Shown here: piece after piece, positions 4,993-8,774 of the stretch | How the letters are laid out: each line of letters starts with the position of its first letter | Position numbering within the stretch: the first letter of the stretch is position 1 | NCBI GenBank assembly: GCA_050743385.1 | Contig: JBOGFJ010000075.1 | Coordinates: forward strand, 1 to 8,774 | Source of the DNA: JACDBD01 sp050743385 | Lineage (GTDB): Bacteria; Actinomycetota; Acidimicrobiia; IMCC26256; JACDBD01 | Direction of reading: 5' to 3' | DNA length: 8,774 bases | The notes under the pieces: model-generated | The model's database searches: none | What the model was told of the DNA's origin: nothing | Seen by the model: the letters and a program-made list of their open reading frames with translations, nothing else | Translations under genes and position numbers: made by a program

Positions 4993-7620
4993 ATGACCTA
5001 CGTGTACGCCTTCGAGGAGGGGTCGAAGGAGCAGAAGTATCTGCTCGGGGGCAAGGGGGCGAACCTCGCCGAGATGACGAACCTCGGCCTCCCCGTCCCG
5101 CCCGGCTTCACGATCTCGACCGACGCCTGCAAGGCCTACATGTCCGGCGGCGACCGCCTCCCCGACGGCCTGATGGACGAGGTCGCGCAGGCGCTGGCGA
5201 CCCTCGAGCAGAAGATGCACAAGCGCCTCGGCGACGACGCCGACCCGCTGCTCGTCTCGGTGCGGTCGGGTGCGCCCTTCTCGATGCCGGGGATGATGGA
5301 CACCGTCCTGAACCTCGGCCTCAACGACACGTCTGTGAAGGGCCTTGCCAAGCAGACCGACAACGAGCGGTTCGCGCTCGACTCGTACCGCCGGTTCGTG
5401 CAGATGTTCGGGAAGATCGTGCTCGACATCGACGGGGAGCTGTTCGAAGAGGCGCTCGCAGAGCTGCGCGAGGCGCGCGGCGTTGCGACCGATCCCGAGC
5501 TCGACGCCGAGGCGCTCACGGGTCTGGTGGAGACCTTCAAGGGCATCGTGGCGAGCGAGGCGGGCGTCGAGTTCCCGCAGGAACCGCGTGAGCAGCTCCG
5601 CTACGCGATCGAGGCCGTCTTCAAGAGCTGGAACGGCCGCCGGGCGAAGGACTACCGCAAGCTCGAGGGCATTCCCGATGACCTCGGCACCGCCGTCAAC
5701 GTCCAGGCCATGGTGTTCGGCAACCAGGGCGACGACTCGGGCACGGGCGTGGCCTTCACCCGCGACCCGGCCACCGGCGAGAACCGACGCTACGGCGACT
5801 TCCTCACCAACGCCCAGGGTGAAGACGTCGTCGCCGGGATTCGCACGACCGAACCCCTCGATGCGATGGCGGCGCAATTCCCCGAGCCGCACCACCAGCT
5901 GCTCGAGGTGATGGACACGCTGGAACGGCACTACCGCGACATGTGCGACATCGAGTTCACGATCGAGCAGCGTCGGCTCTTCATCCTCCAGACCCGGGTG
6001 GGGAAGCGCACCGCGGCAGCGGCCCTGCGCATGGCGGTCGAGATGGAGCAGGAAGGCCTCATCGACCGCAGGGAGGCGGTGCTGCGCGTGCAGCCGGTAC
6101 AGCTCGACCAGCTGCTGCACCCGCGCATCGAGCGTACCGATCAGCGACCGGTGGCGACCGGCCTGAACGCTTCGCCCGGCGCCGCCGTCGGTCAGGTGTC
6201 GTTCACCGCCGACGATGCCGAAGCGTCCGCCGCCGACGGCGAGAAGGTGATCCTCGTGCGACCGGAGACGTCGCCCGACGATCTGCACGGGATGATCGCG
6301 GCCGAGGGCATTCTCACGTCGCGGGGTGGCTTGGTGAGCCACGCCGCCGTCGTCGCGCGCGGGATGGGCAAACCGGCCGTCTGCGGGGCGTCGGCGCTCG
6401 ACATCGACGCCGGGGCCAAGACGTTCAGCGTCGACGGCACGATGGTGCGTGAAGGCGACGTCATCACGATCGACGGAACGACCGGCGACATCTTCGTCGG
6501 TGAGATCCCCGTCGTCGTGCCCGAGCCGTCGGAGCACTTCGACACCGTGCTCGGGTGGGCCGACGAGCTGCGCACGTTGGGGGTTCGTACGAACGCCGAT
6601 CTCCCCGACGACGCCGCCAAGGCGCGCCGGTTCGGTGCCGAGGGCATCGGTCTCTGCCGCACCGAGCACATGTTCCTGGGCGATCGGCTGCCGATCGTCC
6701 AGCGGTTCATCCTCGCCGACGACGAAGCGGAGGAGCAGGCTGCGCTGGTGGAGCTCGAAGCGCTCCAGCGGTCCGACTTCCTCGGCATTCTCGAGGCGAT
6801 GGACGGGCTCCCAGTCACCATCCGACTCCTCGATCCGCCGCTGCACGAGTTCCTCCCCGACGTCGAGGAGCTGCTGGTGCGCGACGCCCTCGGTCAGCTC
6901 GATGACGAAGGGCGTCGGCTGCTCGCGGCTGCCCAGGCATGGCGGGAAGCGAACCCGATGCTGGGCACACGTGGCTGCCGGCTCGGGATCGTCAAGCCCG
7001 GTCTCTACCGGATGCAGGTGAAAGCGCTCCTCGAAGCGGCCGTCGAGCGCCAGCTTGCCGGCGGCGACCCGCAGGTGGAGATCATGATCCCTCTGGCCGT
7101 GACCAAGCCGGAGCTCGCGTTCCTGGTCGACGAGACCCGCGAGGTCGCCGACTCGCTGTTCTCCGACAGCCGGGCCGGGGTGTCCTTCCTCGTGGGCACG
7201 ATGATCGAGACACCCCGTGCGGCGTTGGTCGCGGACGAGATCGCCGAGGTGGCCGACTTCTTCTCGTTCGGCACCAACGACCTGACGCAGATGACCTACG
7301 GGTTCTCGCGTGACGACGTCGAGGGCCGGTTCATGCCCCGCTACCTCGAGCTCGAGCTCCTCCCGGCCAACCCGTTCGAGACGATCGACATCGACGGCGT
7401 GGGCCAGCTCGTCCGCGAGGCGGTCGAGAAGGGCAGGGCGACGCGTCCCGGCCTCAAGCTCGGCATCTGCGGTGAGCACGGCGGCGACCCCGCCTCGGTG
7501 CAGTTCTGCCACGAGGTCGGCCTCGATTACGTGTCGTGCTCGCCGTACCGCGTGCCGCTCGCGCGCCTCGCTGCCGCCCACGCCGCCGTCGGTTCGGGCG
7601 GCCCCGGCGCCTCTGCATAG
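4993..7620 (+). CDS. ppdK: Pyruvate, phosphate dikinase
   Basis: This full-length enzyme of 875 residues interconverts pyruvate, ATP and phosphate with PEP, AMP and pyrophosphate in the cytosol. Order of domains: an ATP-grasp N-terminus (LLGGKGANLAEMTNLGLPVP near residue 17, VSVRSGAPFSMPGMMDTVLN near 93, GVAFTRDPATGE near 252); a swivelling phosphohistidine domain with SRGGLVSHAAVVARGMGKP, catalytic His450; then a PEP/pyruvate-binding TIM barrel with CRTEHMF (Arg556), TIRLLDPPLHEFLP, NPMLGTRGCRLGI, SFGTNDLTQMTYGFSRDD and GICGEHGGDP with catalytic Cys826. The residue two before the catalytic His is Val448, where characterised PPDKs have the threonine that the DUF299 regulatory protein phosphorylates. 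The direction in vivo (gluconeogenic PEP formation, or pyrophosphate-linked glycolysis) cannot be told here. It sits in its own unit between the J/RDD gene and dgt. Confidence 0.97.
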   Translation: MTYVYAFEEGSKEQKYLLGGKGANLAEMTNLGLPVPPGFTISTDACKAYMSGGDRLPDGLMDEVAQALATLEQKMHKRLGDDADPLLVSVRSGAPFSMPGMMDTVLNLGLNDTSVKGLAKQTDNERFALDSYRRFVQMFGKIVLDIDGELFEEALAELREARGVATDPELDAEALTGLVETFKGIVASEAGVEFPQEPREQLRYAIEAVFKSWNGRRAKDYRKLEGIPDDLGTAVNVQAMVFGNQGDDSGTGVAFTRDPATGENRRYGDFLTNAQGEDVVAGIRTTEPLDAMAAQFPEPHHQLLEVMDTLERHYRDMCDIEFTIEQRRLFILQTRVGKRTAAAALRMAVEMEQEGLIDRREAVLRVQPVQLDQLLHPRIERTDQRPVATGLNASPGAAVGQVSFTADDAEASAADGEKVILVRPETSPDDLHGMIAAEGILTSRGGLVSHAAVVARGMGKPAVCGASALDIDAGAKTFSVDGTMVREGDVITIDGTTGDIFVGEIPVVVPEPSEHFDTVLGWADELRTLGVRTNADLPDDAAKARRFGAEGIGLCRTEHMFLGDRLPIVQRFILADDEAEEQAALVELEALQRSDFLGILEAMDGLPVTIRLLDPPLHEFLPDVEELLVRDALGQLDDEGRRLLAAAQAWREANPMLGTRGCRLGIVKPGLYRMQVKALLEAAVERQLAGGDPQVEIMIPLAVTKPELAFLVDETREVADSLFSDSRAGVSFLVGTMIETPRAALVADEIAEVADFFSFGTNDLTQMTYGFSRDDVEGRFMPRYLELELLPANPFETIDIDGVGQLVREAVEKGRATRPGLKLGICGEHGGDPASVQFCHEVGLDYVSCSPYRVPLARLAAAHAAVGSGGPGASA

Positions 7621-7629
7621 GCCCAGAGC

Positions 7630-7680
7630 CGTTTTGGCGTCACCTACATGCAACTATTGGGGGTACGTGACGCCAAAACG
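7630..7680. repeat. 14-bp perfect inverted repeat between ppdK and dgt
   Basis: CGTTTTGGCGTCAC (7630-7643) and GTGACGCCAAAACG (7667-7680) are exact reverse complements separated by 23 nt. After one mismatch, three further base pairs can form inside (TAC 7645-7647 with GTA 7663-7665). The repeat starts 9 nt after the ppdK stop and ends 32 nt before the dgt ATG. On either strand the T-run is on the 5' arm and the A-run on the 3' arm, and the bases that follow (TGGTTGTCAT) are only moderately T-rich. It is therefore not a textbook intrinsic terminator. Alternatives are a weak terminator, a split operator for dgt, or a dispersed REP/MITE-like palindrome. Confidence 0.85.
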
Positions 7681-7700
7681 TGGTTGTCATACCCCGTAGC

Positions 7701-7706
7701 TATGGT
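7701..7706 (+). promoter_or_regulatory. Candidate -10 element for dgt
   Basis: TATGGT (TANNNT) is followed by GAGGCC and the dgt ATG at 7713, the same 6-nt spacing seen before uppS, recO and ppdK. The GAGG is too close to the ATG (2 nt) to act as a Shine-Dalgarno site. The expected -35 position (about 7678-7683) touches the right arm of the upstream inverted repeat. Confidence 0.5.
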
Positions 7707-7712
7707 GAGGCC

Positions 7713-8774
7713 ATGGCGAGTACCAGCATGATCACCGGGGCCGACGTCGCGGTACAGCGGGCGCATCCCGACGCCGGCGGGTTCGTCGGCGGCGCGCTGC
7801 GCCGGCGCGAGGAGCGGGAGTCGGAGCTGGCGACCGCGCTGGCGCCCGGCGCCACCCGGCCCGTGGGGGCGGGCGTCCGGGTCCTCCCCGAGGAGCCCGA
7901 TCCCTTCCGCCTCTGCTTCGAGCGCGACCTCGACCGGGTGAAGCACTCCCGGCCGTGGCGGCGTCTGGCGGGCAAGTGCCAGGTGTTCGTCGCCCCCGAA
8001 GACGACCATCTCCGCACCCGCCTCACCCATGCGGTCGAGGTCGCCCAGGTCGCCACCGGCATCGCCCGGGCGGCCAACCTGTGCGTGCCGCTGGTCGAGG
8101 CGATCGCGCTCGCCCACGACTGTGGTCACGGGCCCGCGGGCCACGCGTCGGAGGAGGCGTTCTCGCCGTACGTGCCCGACACCGGCTACGACCACGCCGT
8201 CTACGGCGCCGACGTCACACTGGCGTCGTTGAACCTCTGCGTCGAGACGCTCGACGGGGTGCGCAACCACTCGTGGCGTCGCCCCGCGCCCGCCACGCCG
8301 GAAGGGGAGGTGGTGGCATGGGCCGATCGGATCGCCTACGTGTGCCACGACTTCGAAGACGCCGTCCGCGCCGGGATCCTCGGCCCCGGCGATCTTCCCG
8401 ACGAAGTGCGCGCCGTCGTGGGCACCCGCCGGTCGCAGCAGATCGGCACGTTCGTGCTCGCGGTGCTCGACGCCATCGACCAGACCGGGCACGTCGGGAT
8501 GACCGAGCCCGCCGCCGCCGCCCTCGCTGCCTTCCGCGAGTTCAACTTCGAGCGCATCTACCTGCGGCCGGCGGCCCGGCGCCAGGCCGAGCGTGTGATC
8601 GGGCTGCTGCGGGGCCTGGTCGAGCACTTCGCCGACGTACCCACCCGCATCCCCGACGTCGGCGCCGGCGTGGTCGATCCGGGCAGCCCGGCGGCGGCCG
8701 CCGAGGCGGTGCGCTACGTGAGCGGGATGACCGACCGGTTCGCCCTCGGCCTCGGCGTCGAGCTCCTCGGTTGG
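7713..8774 (+). CDS. dgt: Deoxyguanosinetriphosphate triphosphohydrolase-like protein (3' end cut by window)
   Basis: The frame stays open for 354 codons to the window edge, so the C-terminus is missing. The family is HD-domain dNTPases that split dNTPs into deoxynucleoside and triphosphate, controlling the dNTP pool. Metal-binding residues are visible: His106 in RTRLTHAVEVAQ, His135-Asp136 in AHDCGHGPAGHASEEA, and Asp205 in AWADRIAYVCHDFEDAVRAG, matching H...HD...D. An N-terminal piece with PFRLCFERDLDRVKHSRPWRRLAGKCQVF is typical of the bacterial subfamily. The HD block normally reads close to HDLGHPPFGHAGE, so HDCGHGPAGHASE is divergent, and the usual F-x-H-N segment reads YDHAVYGAD. The start was chosen by the upstream TATGGT and the absence of an in-frame alternative upstream; the ATG at 7728 is possible. 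In many actinobacteria dnaG follows dgt; that region lies outside this window. Confidence 0.92.
   Translation, partial: MASTSMITGADVAVQRAHPDAGGFVGGALRRREERESELATALAPGATRPVGAGVRVLPEEPDPFRLCFERDLDRVKHSRPWRRLAGKCQVFVAPEDDHLRTRLTHAVEVAQVATGIARAANLCVPLVEAIALAHDCGHGPAGHASEEAFSPYVPDTGYDHAVYGADVTLASLNLCVETLDGVRNHSWRRPAPATPEGEVVAWADRIAYVCHDFEDAVRAGILGPGDLPDEVRAVVGTRRSQQIGTFVLAVLDAIDQTGHVGMTEPAAAALAAFREFNFERIYLRPAARRQAERVIGLLRGLVEHFADVPTRIPDVGAGVVDPGSPAAAAEAVRYVSGMTDRFALGLGVELLGW

Noticed and set aside
3669..4994. 441-codon minus-strand frame opposite the J/RDD gene
   Set aside because: The plus-strand product has coherent J-like, coiled-coil and membrane features; the antisense product is Val/Asp/Arg-rich without structure.
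4846..7653. 935-codon open frame on the minus strand across ppdK
   Set aside because: It mirrors the codon bias of ppdK, whose plus-strand frame has every catalytic motif. The antisense product has no known domain.
7644..8627. 327-codon minus-strand frame opposite dgt
   Set aside because: HD-domain metal ligands and family motifs are on the plus strand, and the minus frame has no family signature.
1..8774. A defence, mobile or secondary-metabolite system
   Set aside because: All large genes are recognisable housekeeping families, with no integrase, transposase, toxin-antitoxin pair, CRISPR array or phage gene.

Overview
This is high-GC DNA that reads as an ordinary bacterial chromosome. The proteins and gene order point to an actinobacterium. 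Having uppS, recO, a single-chain glyS and dgt close together recalls the Mycobacterium chromosome, where uppS and recO are neighbours and glyS and dgt lie nearby. Most start codons lie a few bases after a TANNNT hexamer rather than after a Shine-Dalgarno sequence, which fits the leaderless transcription common in Actinobacteria. A deep-branching group such as Acidimicrobiia is my guess, not something the sequence proves. I see no rRNA, tRNA, CRISPR array, insertion sequence or phage gene, and no gene-free stretch longer than about 135 bases.

Layout: (1) 1-869, minus strand: a YegS/DgkB-type lipid kinase whose 3' end is cut by the window edge. (2) 870-899: a 30-bp divergent intergenic region with two back-to-back -10 elements around a 10-bp palindrome. 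(3) 900-4931, plus strand, tightly packed: uppS, recO, a possible 30-codon leader ORF with a hairpin, glyS, and a fused J-like/RDD membrane protein whose GTG start overlaps the glyS stop. (4) 4993-7620: full-length ppdK. (5) 7621-7712: a spacer holding a perfect 14-bp inverted repeat and a likely promoter. (6) 7713 to the window end: dgt, open at the edge.

The genes serve basic cell functions: phospholipid or diacylglycerol phosphorylation, lipid carrier synthesis for the cell wall, recombinational repair, tRNA charging, pyruvate/PEP interconversion and dNTP pool control. They look like housekeeping neighbours rather than a dedicated system. The least ordinary gene is the one at 3828-4931. 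It joins a J-domain-like N-terminus lacking the HPD motif to an RDD membrane domain split by a long charged coiled coil. Other points worth a look are a PPDK with valine where the regulatory threonine normally sits, the candidate glyS leader, the overlapping divergent promoters and the inverted repeat before dgt.
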